In this document: one piece after another, positions 26,464 through 35,768 of the stretch | How positions within the stretch are numbered: the first letter of the stretch is position 1 | Layout of the letters: every line of letters starts with the position of its first letter | Assembly (NCBI GenBank): GCA_934621385.1 | Contig: CAKTUI010000025.1 | Location: 1 to 42,849, forward strand | DNA: 42,849 nucleotides | Source: an uncultured Kiritimatiellota bacterium | GTDB lineage: Bacteria; Verrucomicrobiota; Kiritimatiellia; RFP12; UBA1067 | Direction: 5' to 3' | Program-made: the position numbers and the translations under genes | Notes under the pieces: generated by a model | Databases searched by the model: none | Told to the model about the DNA's origin: nothing | The model's input: only the letters and a program-made list of their open reading frames with translations

Positions 26464-27381
26464 ATGACTTTCCTTTCAATAGGGTTAGCACTGGTATGGG
26501 CGATTGCTGCTGCGTGCCTCATGTGGTATGTGGCATCGGTTGCCTCTGAGGTGACCTATGTGACTTTGGCGGATGGTCGTCGACAGGCACGTGCCATCCC
26601 CCTTGTCTTCAAGATGCTTTTGCCTTTTGTCGGCAACTTTGATCGTCTTCTTTCAAGGCCGATCTTTGCTTCTCGAATTGGAAAAGCGAATTCATCACTG
26701 ATCTCAGCCGGTTTTGAAGGGTTGTTGACAGGACGAGAATTTGTTGCCCTGAGTTTGTTGTCACCGTTAGTCCTTGGCTTGTGCTGGTGTATTCTTATCT
26801 TTCTCTTGGGGGTAATTGTTCCCGATTCCGTGTTCACTAGTGCCCCCTTGGCACTCTGCCTTATTGGGTTCGCGTTGTTTACTGTTCAGCCTTCGCTTTG
26901 GCTTCGATCGGAACTTAAGAAACGTCACTTGGCCATCATGAAGGCATTACCATTTGTCCTAGATATTCTGACATTGAGTGTTGAGGCTGGAATGGATTTC
27001 ATCAGTGCCTTGCAACGAAATTGTAGAACGCGTCGACTCGATCCTCTGAACGAGGAACTTTTGCGAATGACAAAGGAGATACAGGTTGGTCTTTCTCGCA
27101 AAGAGGCATTGAAAAATATGTCCGACCGTGTGCGTCAGCCAGATCTCAAGTCTGTTGCCTACGCCTTGATTCAGGCGGATGAACTTGGCGTTTCCATTGG
27201 TTCGATTCTGCGCATTCAGGCGGAACAGTTGCGCAGTCGCCGTTTTGATCGGGCGGAGAAACTGGCCAATGAAGCTCCAACCAAAATGTTGTTGCCTCTT
27301 CTGCTCTGCATTTTTCCTGCCGTATTCATTATTTTGCTTGGTCCGGTGTTAATCAATGCCATGAAGGGAATGCTCCAATGA
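26464..27381 (+). CDS. tadC: TadC-like type II secretion F-domain membrane protein
   Basis: The 305-residue integral membrane protein has an N-terminal membrane helix, a pair near residues 95-140, the T2SF cytoplasmic domain (MKALPFVLDILTLSVEAGMDF, then ELGVSIGSILRIQAEQLRSRR) and a C-terminal helix pair. This matches the platform protein of Tad/Flp pilus systems, TadC rather than TadB. No ATPase (tadA), tadB or pilin lies nearby, so the rest of the machine must be elsewhere. It starts the TadC-FHA-PEGA-tlyA run and overlaps the FHA gene as ATGA. Confidence 0.85.
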   Translation: MTFLSIGLALVWAIAAACLMWYVASVASEVTYVTLADGRRQARAIPLVFKMLLPFVGNFDRLLSRPIFASRIGKANSSLISAGFEGLLTGREFVALSLLSPLVLGLCWCILIFLLGVIVPDSVFTSAPLALCLIGFALFTVQPSLWLRSELKKRHLAIMKALPFVLDILTLSVEAGMDFISALQRNCRTRRLDPLNEELLRMTKEIQVGLSRKEALKNMSDRVRQPDLKSVAYALIQADELGVSIGSILRIQAEQLRSRRFDRAEKLANEAPTKMLLPLLLCIFPAVFIILLGPVLINAMKGMLQ

Positions 27382-28688
27382 AAAGGCCAGAACTCGTAGT
27401 TGAAAATGGCGAACTCGCCGGTCGTCGATTCCCCGTTGTGGAAGGGGGAATCCGTCTCGGTCGCTCTTCCTCCAACAACATTTGTATCCCAGACGAGGAA
27501 CTTTCGCGTAATCATTGCCTCTTCGAGCCTTTTGGTGAGACGGGCGTAAGAGTTACGGATCTTGCCAGTGCCAATGGAACCTTCGTGAACGGAACGGCTA
27601 TTGGCAGTGAGTCGGTTGAACTTAAGCCAGGGGATGTCATCGAGGTTGGAACCTCCCGGCTACGAATTTCTGATGATGAATCGACGACAATGTCGGGTGG
27701 TGTCGATTTGGGTCTTGGCGCGATACCTTCTGAGGCGGAGTCTGGTTCGAAGACGGGGACGCATCCCCGGAGGAATCCAATTGCAAATCTCCTGTGGATT
27801 GTTCTCGTCTTGATTTTGGCTTCTGCCATTTACCTTGTTCTTTTCAGCGATTTGACTCAGAGTTCGAGTCCGATTCCGGAGGCGAGGGAACCTGTTGAAA
27901 CCGTCTCCGAAATGAGGTACGAGAAAGTCATTGCAGACTCCGCTTCGATTTTCCGCTACTACATGACATTTTCGGCTGGCGTGCTCAAGGTCGTCATAGA
28001 CGACCTTTCACAGGAGAATCGACATATTGTCAAAAATGCGCGGTTGACTGACGCGGCATCGGCTCGCCTGAATGAGATTCTGACAGACTCTGAATTGGTG
28101 ACGCTTGACCGCGAATATGCCGGTCCGGAAACTGAGCCGCCGGAATTGAAGAGTTGGAGCCTGCGAATTATTTACACAACGAAAGGGAAGTCCATTCATA
28201 TCGTTAATACGCAGGAACCCGAGGTGTTTCGTCGCGTACGTGAGAAGTTGGAGGCTTTTGCCAATAATGAGCTTGGTCTTTGGGCCATTCAGTATTCGCG
28301 GGAAAAACTCCTTGAAATGGCTTCCGCCGAAGCTGAGAGTGCGCGAATGAAGTGGGAGGACCGTGAGGTGGAGTATGGTAATATTCATGCAGCGATTTGT
28401 GCCTACCGAAAGGCTATAGCCTATTTGGATACGGTCAATCCCAAGCCAAAGGAGTTTAGCGATTATCGTTCGGCACTTGAGGAGGCTGAGAAGTTGCTGA
28501 GTGAACGGTACGCTGACCAACGCTTTAGGGCCGATCAGGCCATCAAGTTAAGTGATTGGGAGACGGCCAAGCAGGAGTTGCTGGTCTTGTGCGAACTTGT
28601 TCCTGACCGTGACGACGATCGCTATCGGGAGGCTTCGGCCAAACTGATGGATGTAGAAAAACGCATTGGGAAGGGGGGTGCGCGATGA
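27378..28688 (+). CDS. FHA-domain membrane protein
   Basis: The 436-residue protein begins with a forkhead-associated domain (residues about 5-95) with the phosphothreonine-binding residues in GIRLGRSSSN, LSRNHC and SANGTFVNG. A single membrane helix follows near 135-157 (NLLWIVLVLILASAIYLVLF). The remaining 280 residues contain a beta-rich middle region and a helical, TPR-like C-terminus (KLLSERYADQRFRADQAIKL). The FHA part would face the cytosol and read a phosphorylated partner; the C-terminal part would then be periplasmic. Start and stop overlap both neighbours by four bases. Confidence 0.85.
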   Translation: MKRPELVVENGELAGRRFPVVEGGIRLGRSSSNNICIPDEELSRNHCLFEPFGETGVRVTDLASANGTFVNGTAIGSESVELKPGDVIEVGTSRLRISDDESTTMSGGVDLGLGAIPSEAESGSKTGTHPRRNPIANLLWIVLVLILASAIYLVLFSDLTQSSSPIPEAREPVETVSEMRYEKVIADSASIFRYYMTFSAGVLKVVIDDLSQENRHIVKNARLTDAASARLNEILTDSELVTLDREYAGPETEPPELKSWSLRIIYTTKGKSIHIVNTQEPEVFRRVREKLEAFANNELGLWAIQYSREKLLEMASAEAESARMKWEDREVEYGNIHAAICAYRKAIAYLDTVNPKPKEFSDYRSALEEAEKLLSERYADQRFRADQAIKLSDWETAKQELLVLCELVPDRDDDRYREASAKLMDVEKRIGKGGAR

Positions 28689-30004
28689 GAAAGTACATGC
28701 TGCTGATCGGGTTTTGTGTGTTGACAACCTTTTGCTTTGCACAGGTGCAAGGCTCAAGAGTTGATATTACCAGCCAACCGGCTGGGGCAACTGTTATTGT
28801 CGATGGTCAAGACCGTGGTGTAACGCCATTGACGCTCTTCGACTTGACACCAGGTCGCCACCAGTTGAAATATCGGATGTTTGGTTATGTTGAACGTGAC
28901 CGTTTCTTCAAGGTGGAAGAAGGTGTGCCTCTACAGCGGAGCGTCGTCATGGAGCCTGAAAAGGGGTTGCTCCTCTTGAAGAGTACGCCGGAAAACTGCA
29001 ACATTACGATCGATGGTGTCTCAGTTGGCATGACGCCGCGTCTCATCACGAACCTTGACACGAAAGATGTCCATCAGGTAACGCTCCGTGCGGCGGGCTA
29101 TCGTCCCTCGACATTTGACATTCGGTTTAATGGGCGTACTCCGTTAGTGCGAGAGGAGACATTGATTCTTGATTCGGGTATTCTTGAAATAATTACTGAG
29201 CCGTCTGGGGTTGAGGTAACCGTGAACGGAATTACCCGAGATCGAACGCCGGTGGTTGTCAAGGATATCCCCAAGGGCAGGGCAACCGTTAAACTTCGTC
29301 TTGACGGCTTTAGAGATGAAAACCGTGAACTTTCAATCAATGCGGGCGATCGGCAGGTGCTCTCCGTTCTTATGCAGGGCTTGCCGGGTACGCTTTCACT
29401 TTCGTCCGTTCCTGAAGGAGCGCGGTTTTATGTCAACGACGAGTTTCGCGGCAAGACGTCTGTTGTGATTCCGGGGTTGACACCGGGTGAGTATGTGGTT
29501 CGTGCGGAACTGGAGGGGTATGGGACGGAAGTCCGCCGCGTGACAATTGGGAATGGTTCTACTCCGCGCGAGGAGTTCAAACTCTCGAATCAGATGGGGC
29601 GTATCGAGGTCCAGACCTGTCCAGTCGGTGCGCAGGTTCTGCTGGATGGGCGAATCGTGGGTACGACGAAGGCCGAAGATGAGGAATCTGAATTCAGCGA
29701 TGTCCTTTCCATTGAGAATGTTTTGGAAGGGGAGCATGTGCTGATGATTCGTGCCGATGGGTATGCAGAGACGATCCGTCATCCTCGTGTGCTCAAGACA
29801 AAGACGCTGGCGCAGAAGGTTCGCTTGCGGCGGATTTTCAAGCCTGATGTGGAGATTCTGACGGATCAGGGAACATATCGAGGGGTTCTCATCAAGAACA
29901 AGAACACGGCGGAACTTGTCACAATTGAGATTAAGCCTGGCATCGAGCAGAGTTTCCCTCGCGCCAGCATCCGTAAGATAGACTTTCTTGAGCAGACGAA
30001 GTGA
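28685..30004 (+). CDS. Exported multi-PEGA-domain protein
   Basis: The 439-residue product has a signal peptide (MRKYMLLIGFCVLTTFCFAQ) and about five PEGA repeats: near 24-92, 95-160, 165-232, 236-303 and 308-375. Examples are SQPAGATVIVDGQDRG.TPL, STPENCNITIDG.SVGMTP and SVPEGARFYVNDEFRGKTS. A small C-terminal domain follows (VEILTDQGTYRGVLIKNKN). PEGA domains are periplasmic or surface beta-modules; with the FHA and TadC genes the protein may form part of an envelope-spanning assembly. It overlaps tlyA by GTGA. Confidence 0.86.
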   Translation: MRKYMLLIGFCVLTTFCFAQVQGSRVDITSQPAGATVIVDGQDRGVTPLTLFDLTPGRHQLKYRMFGYVERDRFFKVEEGVPLQRSVVMEPEKGLLLLKSTPENCNITIDGVSVGMTPRLITNLDTKDVHQVTLRAAGYRPSTFDIRFNGRTPLVREETLILDSGILEIITEPSGVEVTVNGITRDRTPVVVKDIPKGRATVKLRLDGFRDENRELSINAGDRQVLSVLMQGLPGTLSLSSVPEGARFYVNDEFRGKTSVVIPGLTPGEYVVRAELEGYGTEVRRVTIGNGSTPREEFKLSNQMGRIEVQTCPVGAQVLLDGRIVGTTKAEDEESEFSDVLSIENVLEGEHVLMIRADGYAETIRHPRVLKTKTLAQKVRLRRIFKPDVEILTDQGTYRGVLIKNKNTAELVTIEIKPGIEQSFPRASIRKIDFLEQTK

Positions 30005-30762
30005 AGAAACGACTTGATGTGTGGATGGTTGAGCGTGGGCTCGCGGAAAGTCGCACAAAGGCTCAGGCTTTGGTTTTGGAAGGAAAGGTGCGTGTCGCTG
30101 GGCAGGTAGAGACGAAAGCCTCTTGCGCTCTGTCGGAGGATGTTCCAATCGAAGTGGAAGCCCCGCCGCGTTTTGTTTCTCGGGGTGGTGAGAAGTTGGA
30201 GGGGGCATTCCTTCGCTTTGGGGCAGAGGGCCTGACGGACCGGCTTGTTGCTGACGGGCTGATTTGCCTTGATGTCGGCAGTTCAACGGGAGGTTTTACG
30301 GACTGCCTTTTGCAGCATGGGGCTCGCTTGGTCATGGCCGTGGATGTTGGAACCAATCAACTCGCCTATCGGCTGCGCACGAATCCGCGTGTTTGGGTGC
30401 GAGAAAACTATAATGCGCGCTATATGGAGTCTACCGACTTGCCGCAGAGACCACAACTGGCCGTGACGGACGTCTCTTTTATCTCCCTTAAGTTGATTCT
30501 GCCGCCCATTTGTCGCGTTCTTGAGTCTGGAGGAAAAATTGTCGCCCTCATCAAGCCCCAGTTCGAGGTTGGGAAGGGTATGGCACCGGGGGGGCTTGTG
30601 CGTGATGAGTCGTTGCGCTGTCAGGCCCGAGATGAGATTGTTCGGTTTGCGCAGTCGGAATTGGGTCTGAGGTTGATAGGGCTGTGCGAATCACCGATTC
30701 GTGGCCGCGAGATGGGGAATATTGAATACCTTTCCTATTGGGAGAAGCCTCTTTCCTTATGA
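30001..30762 (+). CDS. tlyA: TlyA-family rRNA 2'-O-methyltransferase
   Basis: The 253-residue protein has an N-terminal S4 RNA-binding domain (KKRLDVWMVERGLAESRTKA) and an FtsJ/RrmJ-like methyltransferase domain with the SAM loop CLDVGSSTGGFTD and the motif VTDVSFISLK. Family members methylate 16S and 23S rRNA cytidines at the 2'-hydroxyl; in mycobacteria loss causes capreomycin resistance. The GTG start at 30001 overlaps the preceding stop. The 150 bases after it contain only the dxr promoter. Confidence 0.92.
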   Translation: MKKRLDVWMVERGLAESRTKAQALVLEGKVRVAGQVETKASCALSEDVPIEVEAPPRFVSRGGEKLEGAFLRFGAEGLTDRLVADGLICLDVGSSTGGFTDCLLQHGARLVMAVDVGTNQLAYRLRTNPRVWVRENYNARYMESTDLPQRPQLAVTDVSFISLKLILPPICRVLESGGKIVALIKPQFEVGKGMAPGGLVRDESLRCQARDEIVRFAQSELGLRLIGLCESPIRGREMGNIEYLSYWEKPLSL

Positions 30763-30825
30763 ATCAGGCTTTACGCAAGGACTACAGGGATATGGGGCGT
30801 GTCAATAGACGAGGAAATTCGTATA

Positions 30826-30834
30826 TGGTATAAT
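30826..30834 (+). promoter_or_regulatory. dxr promoter, extended -10
   Basis: TGG plus TATAAT (30829-30834) has a 4/6 -35 (TAGACG, 30806-30811) 17 bp upstream. The leader of about 72 nt before the ATG at 30914 is AT-rich and lacks a clear ribosome site. Confidence 0.65.
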
Positions 30835-30913
30835 ACGCGCTCACGGAAGGCATCTGGAATAAGTTGTAAAAGTGTGGACATCCTAAATGGATTTTGAATA
30901 ATAAGTAAACAGA

Positions 30914-31993
30914 ATGGGCGAACGCAGGCGAATTATTATCCTTGGGGCGACGGGTTCAATCGGCATGAATGCAATTGATGTCGTGCGGACGCATCGCGAT
31001 GCCTTTCAGATTGCCGCGCTTGCCGTTCTCCATTCGCGTGAGAAATGTGAAGCCTTAGCCCGTGAGTTTGGTGCAAAAGCCTATGTCGGTGAAGACGCGG
31101 CCATTCGTGCCGTCGAGGAAAATGATGCCGATGTTTGCCTTGTGGCTACCGTTGGCATGAGTGGACTTCGCCCAACCTTGGCCGCGATTGAGAAGGGTAT
31201 GGACATTGCCTTGGCGACGAAAGAAGTCATGGTGATGGCCGGCGAATTTGTCACGGCGGCGGCGAAGCTTCGGAATGTTCGTTTTCTGCCCGTGGACAGC
31301 GAACACTCGGCCATTTTCCAATGCTTGCAGGGTGGAGGGCCGATCGAGCGTCTCATTCTCACGGCTTCTGGTGGTCCATTTCTTGACGAACCGGCCGATC
31401 TTTCATCCGTCTCCGTCGCACAGGCCTTGAATCATCCACGGTGGAAGATGGGGCCGAAGGTGACAATTGACTCTTCGACAATGATGAACAAGGGCTTTGA
31501 GGTGCTGGAGGCGAGATGGCTCTTTGACATTCCTGTTGAGGATATCGAAGTCGTCGTTCATCCTGAGTCCATTGTCCATTCTCTTGTGACATTTAAGGAT
31601 GGTGCGACCTTGGCCCAGTTGTCACCACCGGATATGCGTGTGGCGATTCAGTATGCGCTGACATGGCCCTCGCGCTTACCGGCCGATCGGGAACGGCTGA
31701 ATCTGCCGGCGCTTGGCAAGTTGACCTTTCGCGAGCCAGACCCGCGCCGCTTCCCCTGTCTTCGACTCGTGAGGGAAGCCCTGTCAATGGGTGGATGTGC
31801 CACGGCGGTTTTGGCGGCGGCAGATGAATGGGCTGTTTCTGCTTTTATTGAGGGACGGATTGGATACTGTGACATTGCCAACACGGTTGAACGGTCTCTT
31901 GAGAAGGCCCCGCACATGGCCTGCGATTCGCTTGATGCCGTTTGGGCGGCGACAAATTGGACGCGCCGCTATCTCGAATCAATTCGGAACTAA
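30914..31993 (+). CDS. dxr: 1-deoxy-D-xylulose 5-phosphate reductoisomerase
   Basis: The 359-residue enzyme converts DXP to MEP with NADPH, the first committed step of the MEP isoprenoid pathway. It shows the cofactor loop ILGATGSIG (residues 9-17), metal and substrate motifs LPVDSEHSAIFQ and TASGGPF, and IDSSTMMNKGFEVLEA. It is slightly shorter than E. coli Dxr (398 residues). Its own promoter starts the dxr-rseP-ispG run, an order common in several phyla. Confidence 0.96.
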   Translation: MGERRRIIILGATGSIGMNAIDVVRTHRDAFQIAALAVLHSREKCEALAREFGAKAYVGEDAAIRAVEENDADVCLVATVGMSGLRPTLAAIEKGMDIALATKEVMVMAGEFVTAAAKLRNVRFLPVDSEHSAIFQCLQGGGPIERLILTASGGPFLDEPADLSSVSVAQALNHPRWKMGPKVTIDSSTMMNKGFEVLEARWLFDIPVEDIEVVVHPESIVHSLVTFKDGATLAQLSPPDMRVAIQYALTWPSRLPADRERLNLPALGKLTFREPDPRRFPCLRLVREALSMGGCATAVLAAADEWAVSAFIEGRIGYCDIANTVERSLEKAPHMACDSLDAVWAATNWTRRYLESIRN

Positions 31994-32022
31994 TACGAAA
32001 ATAGAACGAAAGAGATTGATCG

Positions 32023-33183
32023 ATGGAGATTCTGATTACAATTCTTTATATTGTTGCCTGTGTCCTTTTGTTTTCGCTGACGATTGCAATTCATGAATTC
32101 GGTCATTTTATTGCCGCGTTGAAACTGGGCCTTCGGGTGGAAGTCTTCTCGTTGGGGTTCGGTCCTGCGCTTTGGAAGAAGCGAATCGGCGGAGTTGAAT
32201 ACCGCATCAGTGCCATACCGCTCGGCGGGTACGTTTCGATTCCCGATGTCGATCCTGAAGGAACGAAAAAGTTGCAGGGCGACCGGTCGGCAACCAATCG
32301 TCGGCGAATCCCTGCCTGGAAGGAAATCATCGTTTCGGTGGCTGGTCCCTTGATGAATGTTGTCCTCGCGGCGGTTCTTGCCATTGTTCTCTCTCTTGTG
32401 CCAGGGGCAAAGTTTGGGGAACTTCCGCCCATTGTTGGGGGCGTGATGAAAGGTGGACCAGCCGAAGTGGCCGGTCTCCAGGCTGGCGATCGCATCGTCT
32501 CCGTATCTGGCCGTCCGATTGCAACGTGGACAGAAATGCAGACGGAAGTGCAGATTACGGGCGGAAAGTCGTCCCCGTTTGTCATTAACCGAGACGGTGA
32601 GGAACTGACGCTTGCGATTACGCCGGAGCGCGAACCCATGACGGGGGCCTACTTCATTCAAGCGGTGAGTCAGACGAATACGACTGGTGCCGTCGCCTGG
32701 ATGCCCCATCGCAGTCCCTTGCGTCAGTTGGCCTGGGATGCCGGCGGTATCTTCCGCGTTCTGAAGGGGCTCGTTACGCCGCGCGAGACGAAGGCTGTCG
32801 CGGGTGCGTTGGGTGGTCCTGTGATGATTGCCGAGGGGATTTACGGTTCAATGCGGCGTAATGTGTGGGACGGTATTGGGTTTTTGCGCTTTCTGAATAT
32901 GAACCTTGCGGTCTTGAACCTTTTGCCGATTCCAGTGTTGGATGGCGGTGCCATTCTGTTTGCACTCATTGCCCTCATCTTCCGTCGGAGAGTTCCCGAA
33001 AAGTTCGTGGGTGGGCTTTCAATGGTATTCATGTGTCTTCTGATGGCTCTGATGACGATCTTGATTGTCAAGGACGGCTTCAGGAGTTGGCGCATCCATA
33101 CTTGGAAGCCGAGCATTGAAAAGTCGGCTGCAGTTGAAACGAATGAGATCGAGAATGCAGACACGAGCACTCAAGGTCGGTAA
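32023..33183 (+). CDS. rseP: RseP-type site-2 intramembrane protease
   Basis: The 386-residue inner-membrane zinc protease has HEFGH at residues 24-28 in the first membrane helix, one PDZ domain in the periplasmic loop (GPAEVAGLQAGDRIVSVSGR) and the third ligand region NLLPIPVLDGG near the C-terminus. Family members cut anti-sigma factors or remnant signal peptides within the membrane. The E. coli enzyme has two PDZ domains and about 450 residues; this one appears to have one. The last 29 bp overlap ispG. Confidence 0.93.
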   Translation: MEILITILYIVACVLLFSLTIAIHEFGHFIAALKLGLRVEVFSLGFGPALWKKRIGGVEYRISAIPLGGYVSIPDVDPEGTKKLQGDRSATNRRRIPAWKEIIVSVAGPLMNVVLAAVLAIVLSLVPGAKFGELPPIVGGVMKGGPAEVAGLQAGDRIVSVSGRPIATWTEMQTEVQITGGKSSPFVINRDGEELTLAITPEREPMTGAYFIQAVSQTNTTGAVAWMPHRSPLRQLAWDAGGIFRVLKGLVTPRETKAVAGALGGPVMIAEGIYGSMRRNVWDGIGFLRFLNMNLAVLNLLPIPVLDGGAILFALIALIFRRRVPEKFVGGLSMVFMCLLMALMTILIVKDGFRSWRIHTWKPSIEKSAAVETNEIENADTSTQGR

Positions 33184-34237
33184 TGTACCCATTGGGGGCG
33201 GTGTCCCCGTGAGTGTACAGACGATGGCGAACGTCAGTCCGCATGACGCGTCGGCTCTTTGTCGTCAGATTGAGGCCTGCGCGGCACTTGGGTGTGACAT
33301 CTTTCGGTTGACGGTTCCCGACATTGAGGCGGCGCATGTTCTTGGAGAGGTTCGCAAGGCGAGTCCTATTCCTCTCGTCGCCGACATTCACTTTGATTAT
33401 CGATGTGCGTTGGCCGCGATTGACGCGGGGACGGATGCTCTTCGGCTGAATCCGGGCAACATCGGCTCTCGTGAGCGCATTCAGTCCGTCGCCCGTGCTG
33501 CGAAGGAACGGGGTATTCCCATTCGTGTCGGAGTTAACCTTGGTAGCCTTGAGAAGGATCTCGACGTTCGGGTGCGTGAGGGGGCGATGTCCGTTCCTGA
33601 AGCCCTGTGTACCTCGGCCCTGCGGCATGTGAAACTTCTGGAGGATGAGGACTTTCGTGACGTCGTCATTTCGGTCAAGGCATCCAATGTCGGCGACACG
33701 CTAACTGCTTATCGGATGCTTTCCGAGAAAACGGATTGCCCCTTGCACTTGGGGGTGACGGAGGCGGGAACCTTTTTGCCGGGGACAGTCCGCAGTTCTG
33801 TCGCCCTTGGCATTCTCCTGTCGGAAGGGATTGGCGACACGATTCGTGTTTCCCTGACCGACAAGCCCGAGCGTGAAGTCCGCGTTGGAATGGAAATCTT
33901 GCGATCTCTCGGGATGCGTCCGGCGGGTCCGTCCATCACTTCGTGCCCGACGTGTGGGCGTACACAGGCGGATGTCTTTGGTGTCGCGGCGGAAGTTGAG
34001 CTTGCGCTTGAGGGACTTTACCGCCAGCGCATGAAGGAAGGTGGTTCACCCCGTCCGTTTCCCCATGTCGCCGTCATGGGCTGTGTTGTCAACGGTCCAG
34101 GAGAGGCTAAAGGGGCAGATGTTGCGCTCTGCGGAGGTAAGGGCGCGTTTCTCCTCTTTGTCAGGGGGCAGTTGGTTGGTAAGGTTTCCGAAAAGGATGC
34201 CGTGAAGGAGGTCTTGAATCATGTTGTTCGTCTATAA
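33155..34237 (+). CDS. ispG: 4-hydroxy-3-methylbut-2-enyl diphosphate synthase
   Basis: The 360-residue enzyme reduces MEcPP to HMBPP in the MEP pathway and uses a 4Fe-4S cluster. The cluster ligands are C264 and C267 (SCPTCGR) and C310 (MGCVVNGPGEAKGAD), with the expected Glu nearby. The N-terminus (KVGNVPIGGGVPVSVQTM) and the TIM barrel are normal. I chose the ATG at 33155, inside rseP; an ATG at 33143 would add four residues. With dxr two steps of the pathway are encoded here. Confidence 0.95.
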   Translation: MQTRALKVGNVPIGGGVPVSVQTMANVSPHDASALCRQIEACAALGCDIFRLTVPDIEAAHVLGEVRKASPIPLVADIHFDYRCALAAIDAGTDALRLNPGNIGSRERIQSVARAAKERGIPIRVGVNLGSLEKDLDVRVREGAMSVPEALCTSALRHVKLLEDEDFRDVVISVKASNVGDTLTAYRMLSEKTDCPLHLGVTEAGTFLPGTVRSSVALGILLSEGIGDTIRVSLTDKPEREVRVGMEILRSLGMRPAGPSITSCPTCGRTQADVFGVAAEVELALEGLYRQRMKEGGSPRPFPHVAVMGCVVNGPGEAKGADVALCGGKGAFLLFVRGQLVGKVSEKDAVKEVLNHVVRL

Positions 34238-35768
34238 GAATCTGTTGGCAATGATGCTTGCGGCAACTGGCGCAACCTTTGCCTGGCTCTATGGTGGGAC
34301 GATTGGTGACATCATGTTGCGCGTCACCCCCTGGCTTTGTGTCCTGATAATAGAGGTCATGTTCTTCTTTCCACAACGCCGCGCCGGCGAAACGACGTAT
34401 GAGGCCCGGGAGCGCGTGTGGGAATCCGTGTGGCGCGATCCACTGACGTTGGTTTCGGTTGGCTTCCTGATTTTGTTGGCTGTTCCGTTTCTGAATGGGG
34501 GGCTTTGCCCAACCTGCGATGCGCTTCAGATTGCCGAGGGGGCGAATCCAGAACCTCCCGTTCGTTTCCTGCCGTCTTGCGTGAATCCGTTGCATCACCT
34601 CGGTGTCTACCTCTGGTTCCTTCCTGCGCTCATTGCCATGGTGGCGGTGCGCCATTCTTTGACGCGGGAAGGGAAGCGGATGTTTCTTGAGATGATTGTC
34701 TGGAATGGTGTCCCCCTGGCGGCGATTGGTGTCGTTCAGCAGGTCTCGGGGGCGGAAGGTCCCTTGTGGTCGGGCCTGCTGGGCGGTCAAGCATCCTACT
34801 TCTTCTCTACCTTCGGCTATCCGAATATGGGTGGGGACTACTTCACCACGCTATTCGGTCTTTCGGTGGCCCTTTGGCGTTCGCGGGTGGATGAGGTGCA
34901 TCAGGATGAGCTTACGCTCCACAAGGAAGGCCAGACGATGGGGCGGCGACTCTTTTGGCGCAAGCACTATTTGCTGATTCCTGCCAGCATCAATTTCATC
35001 GCGGCGATGAGTACGCTTTCGCGTGCGGCGATTATCCTCTCTTCGACACTTGCCGTCATTTTCTTCTTCCATACGGCAATTTCGTTCCTTTCCAAGATGC
35101 GCAAGGCCGCCCGGGTGAAGGCGGGTGCCTACAGTTGCCTTGTCTTGATACTCATTGCCGTGCTCGTCTCAATTTTCATGCCGGACGACATTCAGCGCGA
35201 AGTCTCGACAATCAATACCGATGCCGTTCTCAAGCGAGTGACGGGTAAGAACGATGCCTTGGCTCGGCAGGGGATTGAACTGTGGAAGGACTATCCAGTC
35301 TTTGGTTGCGGAGGCTGGGGCTTTTTGCATCTTCAGCGGACGACGGCCAATGAGGATGAGCTCAAGATGGGTTACGTTGGCGCACGGGGTGCCATCAATG
35401 TGCATAACGACTACATTCAGTTCTTGGCTGAGCACGGAATCGTTGGCTTCGTTTTCCTGTTGGCGATTGTCACGCTTTTGGTTGCGCCCACGGCTCACGT
35501 GTGGCGCGTCTTGGCAAAGGCCGCCCGGTTCGTGCAAAAGAGCCTTGCGCCGCCTTCGCCGCGCGCACTCTTCGCGCTCCCCGCCAGCGCGTTCTGCGTC
35601 CTTGCGACGGCTGTCGCGACGCTGATTCATGCCTTTGGCGACTGTCCGTTGCGGTCCCCGGCCGTCCTGTTCCTCTTCTTTACCGAACTTGCCGCAATTG
35701 ACGGGTTTCTCCCGCGAGGCATCATCCAGAAGGAAGACAAAGAGAAAGAAGACCATCATCATGCTTAA
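34221..35768 (+). CDS. O-antigen ligase family membrane protein
   Basis: The 515-residue protein has about ten hydrophobic segments and the Wzy_C-type region, including the large periplasmic loop with DALARQGIELWKDYPVFGCG and the conserved AINVHNDYIQFLAEHGIVGF. Family members join polysaccharide to lipid A core, polymerise O-units or glycosylate proteins; the exact role is not readable here. AAGGAGGT lies eight bases before the ATG. The gene overlaps ispG by 17 bp and dapL by 8 bp. The C-terminal tail EDKEKEDHHHA is unusually charged, and its His codons overlap the dapL start region. Confidence 0.85.
   Translation: MLFVYKNLLAMMLAATGATFAWLYGGTIGDIMLRVTPWLCVLIIEVMFFFPQRRAGETTYEARERVWESVWRDPLTLVSVGFLILLAVPFLNGGLCPTCDALQIAEGANPEPPVRFLPSCVNPLHHLGVYLWFLPALIAMVAVRHSLTREGKRMFLEMIVWNGVPLAAIGVVQQVSGAEGPLWSGLLGGQASYFFSTFGYPNMGGDYFTTLFGLSVALWRSRVDEVHQDELTLHKEGQTMGRRLFWRKHYLLIPASINFIAAMSTLSRAAIILSSTLAVIFFFHTAISFLSKMRKAARVKAGAYSCLVLILIAVLVSIFMPDDIQREVSTINTDAVLKRVTGKNDALARQGIELWKDYPVFGCGGWGFLHLQRTTANEDELKMGYVGARGAINVHNDYIQFLAEHGIVGFVFLLAIVTLLVAPTAHVWRVLAKAARFVQKSLAPPSPRALFALPASAFCVLATAVATLIHAFGDCPLRSPAVLFLFFTELAAIDGFLPRGIIQKEDKEKEDHHHA

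Noticed and set aside
30409..30414. TATAAT inside tlyA
   Set aside because: It lies in conserved coding sequence and has no gene start downstream at a sensible distance.
33065..33154. Longer N-terminus for IspG
   Set aside because: The added residues mirror the rseP frame and are not like IspG.
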